DNA of 64,000 bases from Hydnum rufescens UP504 (Eukaryota > Basidiomycota > Agaricomycetes > Cantharellales > Hydnaceae), in assembly GCA_014904985.1 (NCBI GenBank), contig MU129018.1, forward strand, positions 57,363-121,362. The letters are read 5' to 3'. How positions within the stretch are numbered: the first letter of the stretch is position 1; every line of letters begins with the position of its first letter. Shown here one piece after another: positions 30,740-43,577 of the stretch. The notes beneath the pieces were generated by a model. The model had not been told where the DNA came from and did not search any database. It saw nothing but the letters and a program-made list of their open reading frames with translations. The translations under genes were made by a program, and so were the position numbers.

Positions 30740-32102
30740 CTGGTCCCGCTGGAATTTGAACGCTGTAAGGAGTGAATGAATTACGGAAGCCTCCGTCTCG
30801 CTATCAATTCAGGCAATTCAAGTGTGTCGGTATAAATAGTGCATCTGACCGCGCAAAGTAGTAAAACATCGTACGGAATGATGTGAAGTCGTTCCTGCCA
30901 ATAAGCATCCTCAGAATCAGAATCTTGCACAACTAGACCCCTATAGCAAGCCATCAGCTGGGCACGTGATCAATAAGTCTATACGTACGCTTGATGGCAG
31001 CCTCCCGAAGAAGCAACGACGCCCGTAGATCCCACGACGAGGGGACAGCTGGAGTCGGTGGTGGGATCAGACGTGAAGCCAGGGGTGCAATAAATATAAC
31101 GTACTTAGGTATACCTCGGTATTGCCTGGTAATGATTAAAATTCAGTTGTCGAAAACAGGATAATAGGCAGCGTACTTAATGAACAGGGGCCATTTTCTC
31201 GACGAATTTGATTCTTCGTGTGCTGGGGATGGGAGATTAGGACGAAGCGGAAGGAAATGTGGAATAATTTGCACGCACCATCCACATGCACGAAAGATAA
31301 TCCGCCACCACATCCACAACATTTTTGGGGAGCTACAACAAGTTGAGTGATGAGTACGTGGAGGGGATATGTAAGGTGGACTCCACCTGAAGGATCTGGA
31401 AGCGAGGACGGTTCTTGGTGCAGAGCTCGGATCTAGCCACAATTTGAACCTGTTGATCCAATTCAATCCTGTGCCTCTGCCACGAAGGTATCAAGATGCA
31501 GCTTACCATTCGCACCGTACCCATCCTTTCCTCAAGTCCATGGCCTTTGCTTCAACACCCCACGCACGGATGTGACAAAGAGCATCATAGACCAGACATG
31601 TAGGGATCTTGGAAACGGAAGCACTGGATCCGGGCCATGCGAGTATCTGGTGGACCTGCCCAGATGTAGAGGTAACATACGAAGCACCTGAATGTGTGGC
31701 ACCAAAGTCTATAGAAACGTTGGAAAGATGAGCTGGGAAGTTTTCCATGGTGTTCGATGGAGGATAGACTTCCGGTGGGTGAGGGGCGAGTGGGGCGCAT
31801 GAGGATCCGGAGTATATTCGGAAAAATGAAACGGGCGAAAAGACGCTGCGCGCCAATGATCAAGCCTGCGTGCGCTCGTTGGCCTCTCAAGGATGGGGGA
31901 AGTGGAGTGCTGATTTTGACCCATCATTGGGTTATCCGGATCATGGATACAGGGTATTTGGCACGTTTTGAGGTTGGCTGTTCCAGGAGGTAGTCGCTGG
32001 TGCAAGTGGCAGCTGGAAATGAATCGCAGAATCTAAAGGCGTTCTGCCATCTCCTTCTCCTTGGCGAGAAGACTGTCCACGACGTGACGATGGGCTGCTC
32101 AT

Positions 32103-33040
32103 GCTATACAGGAAGATAAGGTACGGAAAATGCTATTGGAAAGTTTATATAGTCGGGGGTTGCGGTGGTTTCGGTTGATCCCGAATTGGGGGGCCGAAGA
32201 AAAAAACTGCGGCAGGAGAGGCCCATGACGGGTCTCCAATTGCAACCGTATCAAACAATTGAAGTTTTTTCATTGCCGCTCTCCCCTTGAATTCCACCAA
32301 AAAAGAAGGGCAGTCCCCTGCCACCGTCGCTATGTCGAGAGAACTAGTCAAAGTCTGGAGGGAAAGCAGGACAAAAGTGCCCGAAAAGGATTGAATCCTG
32401 TCCCCACCCATTCCCACACTCAGGGCCAGAACAGTCTGTGGTTGGGGAGAATGAATGCCAATGGAGTTGAGATAGCCTAAAATAGGGCTTACCACGTCGC
32501 GTTATCTGGCGTTATCTGATCTTCCCATTCAGACAAATACCCCTGTTCCAAAATTGCAAGAATTCAGATTGATCTTATCGGAACACAGCCTTCATATCCA
32601 ATTAAATAAGACTCGGGACGGCCATGTGCTTCTCGGCATTTTCAGCTCGTCTCTGCCGAACCCGACGCACGAGCAACTTGCCGGATAAGCGTACGATCTC
32701 GAAATTGCAACTCCGACAATGGTTGGGTAATATTGGGGTGTTATCGTTGACTCACGCTACCAAACATTCTCATTCCAGCTCATTCGCCATCACCATTTAC
32801 CCACCACCTTCCCTTTTAATCACCAAAACACCCCACCGCCACTGAGTTGCATGGTCTTGGCCCTCTTGAACCTCTTCGTGCGCTGCAGAGTTCGCCGCAT
32901 AGTGTTTCCATATGAAGCACTACAACAAAGTCCTGGCGCTCTATTACCTGATTGGTGAAATCGCATGTGCCTTGCGGAGCTGCTGAAACTGGGTGAGTTT
33001 AAGTCTTGGCGCTTCTTCACCTCGCGGAAGATCGCGCCTC
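32103..33040. other. H2 promoter and spacer
   Basis: Non-coding spacer between H2 and hB2. On the minus strand TATATAAAC (32143-32151) lies about 45 bp before the H2 ATG. The block 32590-32850 recurs at 60830-61220 upstream of H5, and CATATGAAGCA at 32911 recurs near 23789 and 54781. So the spacer was duplicated together with the cassette. Confidence 0.55.
32143..32151 (-). promoter_or_regulatory. TATA box of H2
   Basis: TATATAAAC on the minus strand, about 45 bp upstream of the H2 start. The H5 copy has TATAAAC at the matching place (60558-60564), and the bases from there to the ATG are almost the same in both genes. Confidence 0.5.
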
Positions 33041-34020
33041 ACGCACATTAAGTGCATGAAGCCCCATGTCCATTTCCGTGGGTGAAACCGCTCACAGTCT
33101 CGCAGACTTGTATGCACCTTGCTCCATACGACAAGGTGTCCCCAGTCTCGGAAGGGAGAGTGTCGCTAGTAATAACAAAGTGCAAGTGACCATATTTCTC
33201 ATCGCCATGAAACCATACAAATCGGATCGCTGCATTCCCATTAAAGGAGACTGTCAATCCCCTGAAAGTGCGAGTACATGAGATATCAGATAATATTACG
33301 TCCGCTGCAGCATCCTTCTCAAAGCAAGGACGGAATCTGGTTTCTGATCAACCATTTCAATAACCCTCCGGTGACCAACGTATAGGTTCCCAGATGTCAA
33401 CGACTCGACTTGTTGTTAAAAGATTGAGCGTAGGAAGTCGACACGACAATGGCACAAATCGTCATTGTTCTCCTTATTGAAGTAGCGACGCATCCGGTCC
33501 CCTTCGGAGGTGGAAAGCACTCGAGTGAAGGTATATTGACAATGGAGGTCGATGAATTAGGGTTCCCGGATTGAGACCTTCCATATCTATAACATATCGC
33601 ATGGAGTGGAATAGATTTAGGCGATCATGAGGTGCAGTTGTGTTTCCATTCACTCACTGTGCTTTCCACCATAAAAATTGAGCACGCCTGTGAAGCCAAG
33701 GCGTCAAATACAAGCAAATAGTATAATCACCCATTTTCATGCAGATGTTCTGCCCTTGAGGCTTGCGCGGATCACACAGCATGCTTGAGAACACACTACG
33801 ATTGAATTCCGAAGGCGAACGGGCCATCCCACGCAAGCTTCCCTATAGCAGGATCGCTGTCACCATCAATCACACAATTGGCGAGTACAATAAAGGAACA
33901 GAGTCGTCCCCACATACCGTCACGCACATCAGGGCGTCTGTGAGGGGAAGCTAACCCAGCATAGTATTTGTTAGAAGAGGTACTAGCATCCAGAGGATCC
34001 ATCAACGACAAGTAATGCAT
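33041..34020 (-). pseudogene. hB2, remnant of the second Hsp70-like lineage
   Basis: Parallel to hB1 and hB4. In coding order it has LLVVDGSSGC near 34010 (adenosine-motif equivalent), a CRLPTLNLLTTSR-like stretch, FRPCFEKDAAADVILSDIS near 33310 (compare FVLGFEMDSAG) and a C-terminal exon. That exon is open for 69 codons (33048-33257) and contains FVWFHGDEKYGHLHFVITSD; it has no counterpart in H1-H5. Several frameshifts are present. It ends about 110 bp from F4, divergent. Confidence 0.5.
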
Positions 34021-34130
34021 CTAAGCGTGTTTTGAAACCGATCATGAGGAATGTCATGAACTGCGCGACATGAAAATAGCAGGAAAAATAGAATCCGAGA
34101 CGCGCACAGCCATCGTCGACCAGAACGCCA

Positions 34131-35570
34131 ATGAGTACTAATCTCAGTGTGCTCGGCTTCCTCTGGAACTTCTGATTCAGACCTTTGGACTTCTCGAGGG
34201 ACGTCAGATCGTCCGATGCATGGCAGTAAGTGGTCTCCCATTCTGGGTCTTCATCCATGAATCTTGAGTGCCCCAAGGTATGCACCTACTTCAAGCACGC
34301 CATTGAAAACCCGATCATACTGCAGTATTGGATATGTTCGGCTATGTCGATGGTCCCGGACATGCCGATGCCGCGTGTCTAAATCAACTTGAGAGGCACA
34401 TCAACGCCTGGAACAACTAGACTGGGTCGAATCTCGTATAGATGTACCAATTCGGGGTTATAGGTTAAAGACACTCTGTCAAGGCATCTATGCGATCTCA
34501 AATGTCACAGAAGTGATATGCATCCAGCTTCCATCTCTTAGCCGAGGTGTTCCGCTCCGGATGTGGACGCTGGGACTTGGATTCCCTGTGGAGGAAATCG
34601 AGATCGATCCAAGTAATAATCTCCTTGCGGTTCTGCCCATGCGAGTCTCTTACGTTCATATGGGATCGTTGTGTCGTTTAAACCTGTCTCAGATCTGCAG
34701 GACGCTAAGGAGCTGGCTTGATCCATCTCATATCACTCTACATCTGCGGATGCTTTCGGACAATACTCCTCATCCAAATGCTACGAATCCTATCCTTTTT
34801 TCGACTCTTTCAACCTTTGGATACCGCCACCTCGGCGTGGTCCGGGTCATGGATCCTTCCTAGGGGTCGCGTGCTGCGACCCGGTGGGGCGTTGGAGATA
34901 TGGAACTGGATGACTGGTCAGGAAATAACGGTGCGGACAGATCTCCCTCACTATCATCAGATGTTTACGATTTCGTATCTCCAGAGGTTGGGTGGCCATT
35001 TCGTTCTTACAAATTCTTAAGTGCCACATCATTCTTGGTTCCATGCGGAGGAAGTCTTGAAGTTTATGAGATCCCTGTGGAATCTCCTGGAGCTCCGCCT
35101 ATGCATACCGCATCGTTCCGTATGTCCACATCTGAGACAGCATGTTTCGTTCGTGTTGGATCACGATTCCCAATGACCTGCACAATATGGATAAAGGCAA
35201 CCGCCTCGCGAGTCCCTCCTCCCTCCTCCCTTCCCCTCTCCGCGTGAAAGAGGACTGTCGTCATGTCGACATTGTTTGGGTCGTTCGGAGATGATATCGT
35301 GGCAGTGGACATCCAATTCCAAATTCCCATATTTTCTCTTCTTCACTCTGACATATATCCCAATCCGTTCGTGATACCCTGGTATATCTGGTCCAAGGAT
35401 GTCTGTTTCTTCAAGGAAGATAGAACTGAAATCATGTGCGACATGGACAGGAGGGCGACTCATAGACTTGACTCATTCGATCAATTCACATTGCACCCTG
35501 TCCCTCTTGGACCTCAATGATCTAGAGGTACCCTTGGTACGACAAGTGCAGATTCCAGCATATAGACATC
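34131..35570 (+). pseudogene. F4, F-box-like pseudogene
   Basis: Copy of the F2 subtype. ATG at 34131 (MSTNLSVL), but one base is lost before LELLIQTFGLLEG, so the frame shifts. Exon 2 has lost the IKLD codons, then keeps DGPGHADAA and CIQLPSLSRGVPLRMW. The intron-2 donor is GC (GCGAGT at 34641). Exon 3 (LHLRMLSDN) and exon 4 (RSYKFLSATSFLVPCGGSLEVYEIPVESP) are readable between shifts. At about 35570 the gene ends abruptly against an inverted F fragment. The last exon is missing. Confidence 0.8.
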
Positions 35571-35760
35571 CTTGGACCAGGAATCCCAGGGTATCGCCAA
35601 TGGGTTGGATACATGTCAGAGCAACAAAGAGAAGATGGAGGAACTTGCACTGCAAATCTGTATGTAGGTACGAAGCTGAGAATTCTCGTAGAGCCTTTTC
35701 GAGAGTCAAATCGCATGCGAATTTTTTGGGGCGGCCAGATTCCATTCCCGGAGGAAAATC
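35540..35760 (-). pseudogene. inverted F-box gene fragment
   Basis: Minus-strand piece of F exon 4 (VPPSSLCCSDMYPTHW, paralogous to VPLSSLHHSAIYPNPLEIPW) abutting F4 tail to tail. It marks the junction where array orientation changes from plus to minus. Confidence 0.6.
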
Positions 35761-35853
35761 ATCGACCTAAGGCCCTCCGGCTGACCAACGTGCCAACTAG
35801 CATCCCTGCCCTGGACTACTTTGCACTTACTTCTTGATTGATCAGTGTTCCCG

Positions 35854-37690
35854 CTACAACATGGTTAATATGACCAATTTATTACCATAATCCACATCCT
35901 CATCTTCATCCTCATCTTCATCCCCACCCGCGCCCAGCCCCCCAGAATCGTGTGGCTTGAGTTGACGAAGATTAATATGCAGTTCAGCAATGAGGAACGA
36001 ACATATAACATACTGTCCAAAACACCATATGCTCATCGTCGTAAATCACGCGTGGGGGATAGGGGAAACCGTCAAAACTTAAAGATCGAGAGACGAGAGG
36101 AACAGGAGGGGGCGTCCCATCCGCATCTCACCATGCAATACAGCTGAGTTTATTACATGGAATAGTGTATAGTCTGCCTGTGGATTCGCACTCGTGCTGT
36201 CGAGCCTGCTGGCTCTAGACCGATTGAGGTCGAGGAGAGAGACATGGCAACGCAAACCGGATTCGAACGAAGGCGTGAGGCGTATGAGCCGCTGTCCACT
36301 TATCCCGCGATCAATTGTAAGGCCATTCTGGAAATAGACACCGCTCGACCAGACTTCCCAGGGTATTTCCAAAGCATCTGCATACGCAGGAGGCGACGAA
36401 GAGAAGATAGGGGAACATGGAGGGTGGTCTCCAATCCCCTCACGAAGTCAGGACCCTCACAAACAGCCCAGCGGATGGTAAGATAACAAGTGTCCTCAGC
36501 CAACCGGAAGGAAGGAACAGGGAACGACGAACATTCCCACAGGTTCCCGCATTGGATACGGTGCGACAGATGTGAATCCCTATTGCGGAAGATACTCGAA
36601 CGATATTCATCAAGATTCGGGCGTGGCATGCAAAACGACGCCGTATGGACAGGTGGGGTCCCAGGGGTTTCCACGCGGATCTCATAGACTTCAAGGACCC
36701 CTTGGTTTCCAACCACAAGGGATGTGGCACTTAAAAATTCGAAAGGACTATACCTGCGCCTGAAGGGATCAAGATATCTCATGTTCTCCACCACCTGGAC
36801 GTTATGGGAGAACCAAGAACGCTAAATATCCGATGGTAATGAGGAAACCGCTGGTACATACCGTCAATTTTTCACCGATCATCCAGTCCCATATTTCTAC
36901 TCTTAACTCACGGCGGAAGCACAGCGTAACTCCAAGCAAATGACCCATGACTCGGACCATGGGGTACCCCCGGTCTATACGAACTGAAAAAAGGCTAGGA
37001 CTTATAGCTCTTGGATGAGGGCTATTATCGGAAAGTGTGCGAAGATGGAGAGTGACAGTCTTAAGGGCTGCAGGATCCGGGTGGTCAACAGCCCTACAAG
37101 TTGAAAGCAGGTTTAGTAGATGAATAATCCCTGATCAGCAAAGGTACTTGCATGGATACCACCACAAGAAGATTATTGCTTGGATCGATTTCAATTTCAT
37201 CGATAGGGAATGAAAATTTTTTCAGCGTCCATTCCCGGAATGGAATGCCTCGCATGAGGTGTGGAAGTTGAATGCAGTACACCCTCCAATAATCAAACGT
37301 TGCAAAGATTCCTTCGCATATTACACCGAAGTCACTGCTCGGGAGCGGTGCATCTACGCGAGATTCCACCCAGTCTAGATGGTTCCAGGCATCGATGTGC
37401 CTTTCAAGTTGATTTAGACGCATGGCGGGGGCCGCAGCTGCGTCAACAGACTCTGAAACATCGGTATAACCGAACATGTCTAGTTTGACGAGATATTGCA
37501 GTCCGCTCGAGCCTTCAATGACACGCTTAAAGTAGGAGCATACCTTAAAGGGATTCAAATTTCAAGGATCAAGAGCAGGGGAAAACGGGCGAGGACTCAC
37601 CGCGCCGCATCTGGCAATCTGATAGCCTTCGAGCAGGCCGAACATCTGAGTCAGGATCTCGGGAGGAACCCTGCTGAGATTAGCACTCAT
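35854..37690 (-). pseudogene. F5, F-box-like protein, nearly intact
   Basis: Minus-strand F copy of the F7/F8 subtype. Exon 1 (37690-37601) has MSANLSRVPPEILTQMFGLL, then EGYQIARC. Exon 2 (37543-37152) is open: VCSYFKRVIEGSS, LDWVESRVDAP, QLPHLMRGIPFREW, SNNLLVVVS. Intron 2 has a GC donor (GCAAGT from 37151). Exon 3 is open with HLRTLSDNSPHPRA and LRVEIWDWMIGEKLT; exon 4 has FEFLSATSLVVGNQGVLEVY. Two one-base deletions interrupt exon 4, near 36385 and in a C run near 36107; correcting neither, the frame fails. The last exon is acidic (a DEDEDED run) and ends KLVILTML, with the stop at 35854. The tract upstream of 37700 matches the F promoter type (TTCGGCTGTCTCCGC). Confidence 0.8.
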
Positions 37691-38470
37691 GGGTGTTGTC
37701 TGAACCAATAAATAGTTTTGAGGACTACTAATAGTATAATTATGACGGAAGGAGCGGAGACAGCCGAAACTTTGTCGCTTCGCATACTGCATACTGCTAT
37801 TCCTGCCAGCTGGAACCATTGGGGAAATTTATTCTGTTTTCTTTTCCCTCCAAATATGTAGCTGCTGTTGGAAGTGGGGGATGGCGAGCTCGAAAGCTCA
37901 TTGCTTAGTCAGCACAATCCTAGTACAGGTAATTTCTTGGGATGAACCGAAGCTCAGTGTTTGCTTGAGCCCTGATCAAATGCTATAACTTTCCTCTGTT
38001 GTGTGAATCTGAGTACCTCTGCAGCGCTCTTCAACAGCTGCCAATGATGGAGTGGTTTTTGTTGGTGCTGAGTCATGAGCCCCGCTTATCCGATTGCCCT
38101 CCCGACAGTCGTGCCCCGGCATTCATTGGCGGCCTCAGTTGTTTGATCTTATCAGCGAATATTTGATTACATAGGGGGTATGTACTATAGACGGGAGTGG
38201 GGACTCTTCTGCGCACCATAGTGCCCGTATCCACAAACCCGATGATTTCTAGGGATATTTTTTTCCCCCATTCAAAGCATGAACAAACTTTTTGGAATCG
38301 ATCAAAACCTGGGGTTCGAATCCCCAAGAAACAGCTCCAAGACCCAGAGGGTCTCCTGACGAGATGGTAGATATTTCAGCGGGAATTTCCTCCACGGTTG
38401 TCATCTCTTCTTTACTCACCGCTATCTTGATCGCTCTGTGTGAGGGCAGCCCCACTCATTACGGAGCCTG
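37691..38470. other. F5-F6 spacer
   Basis: Contains the F5 promoter and the 3' flank of F6. The part 38160-38480 recurs in noisy form at 40590-41050. GGGGTTCGAATCCCC at 38311-38325 resembles a tRNA T-arm, but no tRNA could be folded around it. Confidence 0.45.
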
Positions 38471-40005
38471 TCAAAAGCTTAAGATGATCAATTTATGCTT
38501 CTGGTGCTCCGGGGCCGGCACTTCAAGATGCTTGGATTATGAGACAAATTAATAAAGTCAGCTTCGCACCGAGGAAGAACATAGGTATAAATAACGTACA
38601 ACCCAAAAGATGATGTGCCCTTCATCACACCAGAAGCAATCAAGGACGTATTCCCCAAAGCTGAGAGATCGAGAGGCGACGTGGACAGGGTCAGGACATT
38701 CCATCCTTACCTCACCAAATGGGAAGGCATCCGATTTTATGAGTGTAGTAATAGATCATCGTCTATGGACAAATCTGGGCTTGTCGTTCCCAGTGCACCG
38801 GCTCTAGATCGATTGAGGTCGGAGAGGGATACGGTGTAATGTGAACCGGAGGAATCAATCAACTGTATGAAGCGCCCTTCCCTGATGTCGCACATTCCGC
38901 CCTCCTTCAAGAAATAGGCGTCTTTGGACCAGGCATCCCAGGGTATCGCCAACAGGTTTGGATACATGGCCGAGTGACAAAAAGAAGACAAGGGAACCTG
39001 GAATGGGATTTTCCAGTGTGCACCGTAGACATAAATTCCAGAGATGCACCAAGTGAAATACATGTAACGATTGGCCTCTTCCATGCGAAAAGGGGGAGGT
39101 GGGTGGGAGAAGGGACTCACGAAGTGGTTATCCATATCGTGCAAGGGACGTGATTCCACACTGAGCTGATGCTCATGTCCCCGATTCAGATGCGGCATGT
39201 AAAACGAGGCATAGGTGGGTGGGCACCAGGAGATCCCACAGGAATCTCATAAACTTGAATTGTTTCGTCGACTGCAAACAAGAATGATGTTGTGCTTGAA
39301 AATTCGAAAGAATGCCAGGTACGCCGGAAGCCGTCCCTCCCTAACGTCTGGAGACCCGAGGTCACAAAAGCAAACAAAAAAAAAAAAGAACGTAAATATC
39401 TGATAACAGTGGAGGAGATAGCCGGGGCTGTCCGCACAGTTATTTTCTGGCAAGTTGTCCAGTTCCATATTTCCAACTTTCCAGAAGATTCGAACGACAG
39501 GATTCCTAGCAAAGGACCCATGACTCGAATGATGTAGTTCCTGGCCTGCGCAAGGGTAAAAGTCGGAAAAAGGATGGGGCTTGCGGCTCTTGGATGAGGA
39601 GTACCATCGGAAAGTGTCCGCAGATAGAGAGCGCTATGATGAGGATCAGTGAGGCTCCCGGGCGCCCTATAAATTCGAGACAAGTTGTAACAGCAGAACA
39701 ATGCACAATGCATATGAACGCAAGAGACTCGCCTGGGGAGAACCACAAGAAGGTTATTGGTTGGATCGATCTCGGCTTGGTCGAAGCAGAATTCAAATTT
39801 CAGTGTCCACGTCCGGAGCGGAACACCTCGGCTGAGAGAGGGAAGCTGGATGCACATCACTTCTGTAGTATTCGAGGCCGCATAGATGCCATCACGGAGG
39901 ACATCCAAATAACCATGCCCAGCTGGTACATCTACATCTATGTGCGATTCGACCCAGTCCAGTTTGTTCCACGCGTCGACGTGCCGTTCAAGTTGTACTC
40001 ATACG
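38471..40005 (-). pseudogene. F6, F-box-like pseudogene, 5'-truncated
   Basis: F2-subtype copy on the minus strand. It begins inside exon 2 (QLERHVDAWNKLDWVESHI near 40000), so the F-box exon is missing. It continues through CIQLPSLSRGVPLRTW, a GC donor (GCGAGT from 39732), YLRTLSDGTPHPRA, LEIWNWTTCQKIT, FEFSSTTSFLF, VPLSSFCHSAMYPN and LSDLNRSRAGALG. The last exon ends HKLIILSF, with stop TGA at 38471-38473. A small deletion near 39200 shifts the frame. The missing 5' part is present in the noisy copy to the right. Confidence 0.75.
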
Positions 40006-41030
40006 GTCAAGCAGTATTCTGTTGGAGATGAACCACAGAATAGCTGCAGATGTTCTGATTGAGCCCTGATCATGTTAGTATGCTATAGCACTGGTGTGGT
40101 TCCATCTGTTTGCATTGTGATAACTTAGAGATAACTTTCTTGCAGCGCCCATCTGTAAACGACTCCCCAGCTTTTTCCTATTCAATTGTCGCCACCGCAT
40201 CCCAAATCCAAATGGATGGTCGGCTGTTGTGTTCTTTCGTCGATCGTCAGTAATCATAGCTCGATCACACACCGGGATTATGTTCCGATTCCGCATCCCT
40301 GGGAAGAAGCGTGACTTCCAAAATAAAGAAAAAATTACACACGTTACAAGTGATTGGTAAGCCCTACGACTCAGGCGAAGCGGTCCGGGACGCATGTTCA
40401 TCATGCGTCGGAAGGGTCTGTCATCCCAGATCATGCGCTAGGAGCGACAGTATGCGTGCCGCCCTTGAGCATGATAAGCTCGAGCAATGTGTCGGACGTC
40501 AACGTTGGGTTGGTTGATTCGTTAGTACGCAGAGTATTCCTCTTGTGAGGTAGACTCATATCAGGAGCTCACGGGAGTGAGGTTACTACGTATGGATCCA
40601 CCAGAGGAGTGGGGACTCTCTGCGCATCCATAGTGCCCGTATCCACAGAACCGATGATCTTCTATGATATTTTTTTTCCCTCATTCAAAGCGAATGAACA
40701 AACTTTTTGGAATCGATCGAAAAACCGGGGTTCGAACCCCCAAGAAACAGCTCCAAGATCCAGAGGTCTCCAGGGGGGGGCCCCTAGCCCCCATAAATCA
40801 TAGTAAATGAGGACCCTTCCCCCTTGCCAGAGAGCCAGTTGAATGTGACGAGATGAAAGTAAAAGATAACTATTTCAGCGGGAATGTTTCCTTCCACGTG
40901 TTTGTCACAGGAACCCATATAATCTTTACTCTATCCGGCCTAATCACATTCAACATTGGATTCGCTCTGTGTGAAGGGCAGCCCCACTTCAATCGAAAAG
41001 TAATTTAGTTACGCGAGCCTGTTCACAAAA
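40006..41030. other. spacer with noisy duplicate of F6 3' flank
   Basis: Positions 40240-40400 recur inverted at 44900-45010. From about 40590 the sequence repeats 38190-38480 but with many one-base insertions and deletions. Confidence 0.55.
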
Positions 41031-43310
41031 AGCTTAAGATGGCTCGCAATCTATCGCCTTCTTGGTGGTCCGGTGGCGGCCCTGGACAACTTCAAGAATG
41101 CTTCAGCGATATAAATAGAGACAAATTTCAATAAAGTCAGCTCATCGACACCACCAGAAAGGATGGAACATAAGAGTTAATTCATTCCTACAATAATTGA
41201 AAACATTTCCGCTACATCAAAAAAAATTGATTGTTGCGCCTTCATCACACCACGCAAGGAACAATCGAACCGACGCTTATACTCCCCTCAACAGGCCTGA
41301 GGAGATCGGAAGAGGACGACGGTAGACAGGGTCAGGGACACCTCTCCCATCCTCTTTAACCTATACCAAAATCGGGACAGTTGCATCGATATTCCTGAAA
41401 TATGATCGCGCTTGTAGTAAATAGATCATCGCTCCTAGTGGACACCATCTCGGCGCCTCTGTCCAGTTCAACCCAAAGAAAGCATGCCCCGCAGACTCAT
41501 AAGAATTCGATTGAGGTCGGGGAGAGGAACAGGTGTATATGTTGGAAACAAGAGGCACAACTGAAATCAATCTTCCCGCCTCATGAAGCGTACACCTCCC
41601 CCCTGAAATGCAATCGCACAATTCCGCCCATCCTTTCAAGAATATAGAGCGATACCATTATGGACCAAGGCATACGCCCCACTTGGTAGATCGCCACCCA
41701 GGACGAGAGATCTTACGAGATAATGGCGAGATGATCCACAATATAGGACAACGCGGATATCGGGAAATAGGAGAATTGTTTCCCAGCTGCGTCGCAAACC
41801 AACGCATAAGCGATACATTAAAAATAATCAGAAGAAGATGACACTCCCAGTAGAAAGAACGTCCAATGATCACACATCATCGATCATGGAACCAGTCTTC
41901 CAATGCGAAAAAGGGGGAGGTGGGCTCGAGGAGAAGGACTTACAGCGCCAACGATGCGCTCTACCTCCATATCCGCTGCAGGGACCCTGACTTTCTCACA
42001 ACTGACGCTGATGATCCATGTCCCCGGATTTCTATGACTCCCGCATTGTCAACCACGCGAGGAGAGTGCAAGGTTCGGAGGCATCCCAGGTAGAATCATC
42101 CATCCACATGAATGTTCTCATCAACACCGTCAGTGATTTGTACCTCTCCCTCGTCGATCCTCCGTCATTAACAAGCAATGATTGGAATCAGATGGTGTGC
42201 GCTTGAAACATATTTCGCAAAAGAATGCCAAGGTAATGCCGGAAATGACGTCCCTCTTCTCTACTCGACGCTCTGAGAGATCCCCGAGGTAAACAAAGAG
42301 CCACAACAACACACAAAAAAGAAGGGAACGTAAACTCATCTGAAAATACCATAGACTGGAGAAGGAGATAGCCGGGGCTTTGTCCGCACGGAGTTTACTT
42401 TGGGACTTCTGCACCAGTTGGACCCAGTTGTCATCCATCTCTCAACTTTCCAGAAGATTGTGCGTACACGACTAGGACCTCTCAATAGCACAAGGACCAT
42501 GACTCGAATGATGCCTCACCTTTGATATCACTGGGCTGCAGACCAAGGAGTAAACAGCAGATACGGACACCAGGATGCGGGCGTTGCGGTCTTAGGGTGA
42601 AAGGAGTGACCACTCGGGAAAGGTGTCCGCAGATAGAGAGAGCGCTATGATGAGAGATCAGTGAGGCTCCCGGCGGGCCCCCTATAATAATTCGAGACAA
42701 GTTTGTACAGCGAACAATGCCATATGAACGCAAGAGACTCGCCTGGGAGAGACACAAAAGGTTATTGGTTGATCGATCTCGGCTTGGTCGAGACAGCAGA
42801 ATTCAAATTTCAGTGTCCACGTCCGGAGCGGAACACCTCAGCTGAGAGAGGGAAGCTGGATGCACATCACTTCTGTAGTGTTCGAGGCCGCATAGATGCC
42901 ATCACGGAGGACATCCAAATAACCATGCCAGCTGGTACATCTACATCTATGTGCGATTCGACCCAGTCCAGTTTGTTCCACGCGTCGACGTGCCGTTCAA
43001 GTTATTTAGGGCGCGGCATCGGCACGCCAAGGACCATCGGTGTAGCCGAACATATCTAGTTTGATGAAGTACCGCAGTGGGGTCGAGTTTTCAATGGCAC
43101 GCTTAAAGTAGGAACATACCTGGATGCCAGCGGCATTCAAGATTCAGACAGGGAGCGAGGACTGGCGATGACACACTGTAATGCATCTGACGATCTGATG
43201 TCCCTCGAGAAGGGCGAAAACGTGAATGAGAAGTTCAAGAGGAAGGCGAGCAGATTGAGGTTAGCCCTATTGGTGTTCTGTTGATGATGGCTGTGCACGG
43301 CTCGGATTCT
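41031..43310 (-). pseudogene. F6', noisy full-length copy of F6
   Basis: Tracks F6 from its 3' flank through all exons, and also has what F6 lacks: the start of exon 2 (FIKLDMFGY near 43060) and an F-box exon (about 43290-43190). Frequent one-base indels and small inserted runs break every frame; clean stretches (for example 42770-43010) match F6 almost exactly. It resembles uncorrected long-read sequence next to a gap more than normal mutation. It should not be counted as an extra gene without read support. Confidence 0.65.
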
Positions 43311-43388
43311 AATCTTATTACGTGTTTCGCGCGAAGGCACTCTCTGGACTTCGAAGGCACACTTGGATCACTAGTTGTCCTCTGCGGG

Positions 43389-43413
43389 TCCCCTGACGNN
43401 NNNNNNNNNNNNN
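43389..43413. other. assembly gap, 25 N
   Basis: Second run of exactly 25 N, inside duplicated F6 5' sequence. Confidence 0.99.
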
Positions 43414-43432
43414 NNNNNNNNNNGTTGATATT

Positions 43433-43577
43433 AGGAGCGCGGCATCGGCACGCCAAGGCCATCTGTGTAGCCGAACATATCTAGTTTGATGAGATACCGC
43501 AGTGGGGTCGAGTTTTCAATGGCAGCCTTAAAGTAGGAACATACCTGGATGCCAGCGGCATTCAAGATTCAGACAGG
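43433..43577 (-). pseudogene. third copy of F6 exon 2 start and intron 1
   Basis: Repeats 43010-43155 with few changes (CGGCATCGGCACGCC, then the IKLDMFGY codons and the intron 1 acceptor). It ends abruptly at 43577, where different sequence begins. Confidence 0.7.

Larger units (their letters stand above)
27628..32102 (-). pseudogene. H2, Hsp70/HSPA12-like protein split by a LINE
   Basis: Full-length H gene on the minus strand with a 1.6-kb insertion (29080-30724). Start ATG at 32102 gives MSSPSSRRGQ, so Gly2 of the other copies is Ser here. Exon 1 has SIDFGATHSGASYV and KIPTCLVYDALG. After the insertion come ICDAGG, ATYSVLRALG, SGSLFLDLRFRELV, FVRSFSESDKL, MIIPGDVLRREVFDPVVEQV, LLLVGGFSRNEYLF, IAVVRPPDGDFAS and FRRVTLPAEQED. 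YTSDGDQTRRYFDEEQ and FVLGFEMDSAG follow, with the stop at 27628. Small frameshifts lie in the N-terminal extension (near 31955) and near 27770 (an extra base before FGNFY). Apart from the insertion it is well preserved, so the insertion is probably recent. Confidence 0.85.

Noticed and set aside
38311..38325. tRNA T-arm-like GGGGTTCGAATCCCC (also near 40730)
   Set aside because: It matches a B box, but no acceptor, D or anticodon arms can be paired around it on either strand, and the second copy is part of the noisy duplicate.
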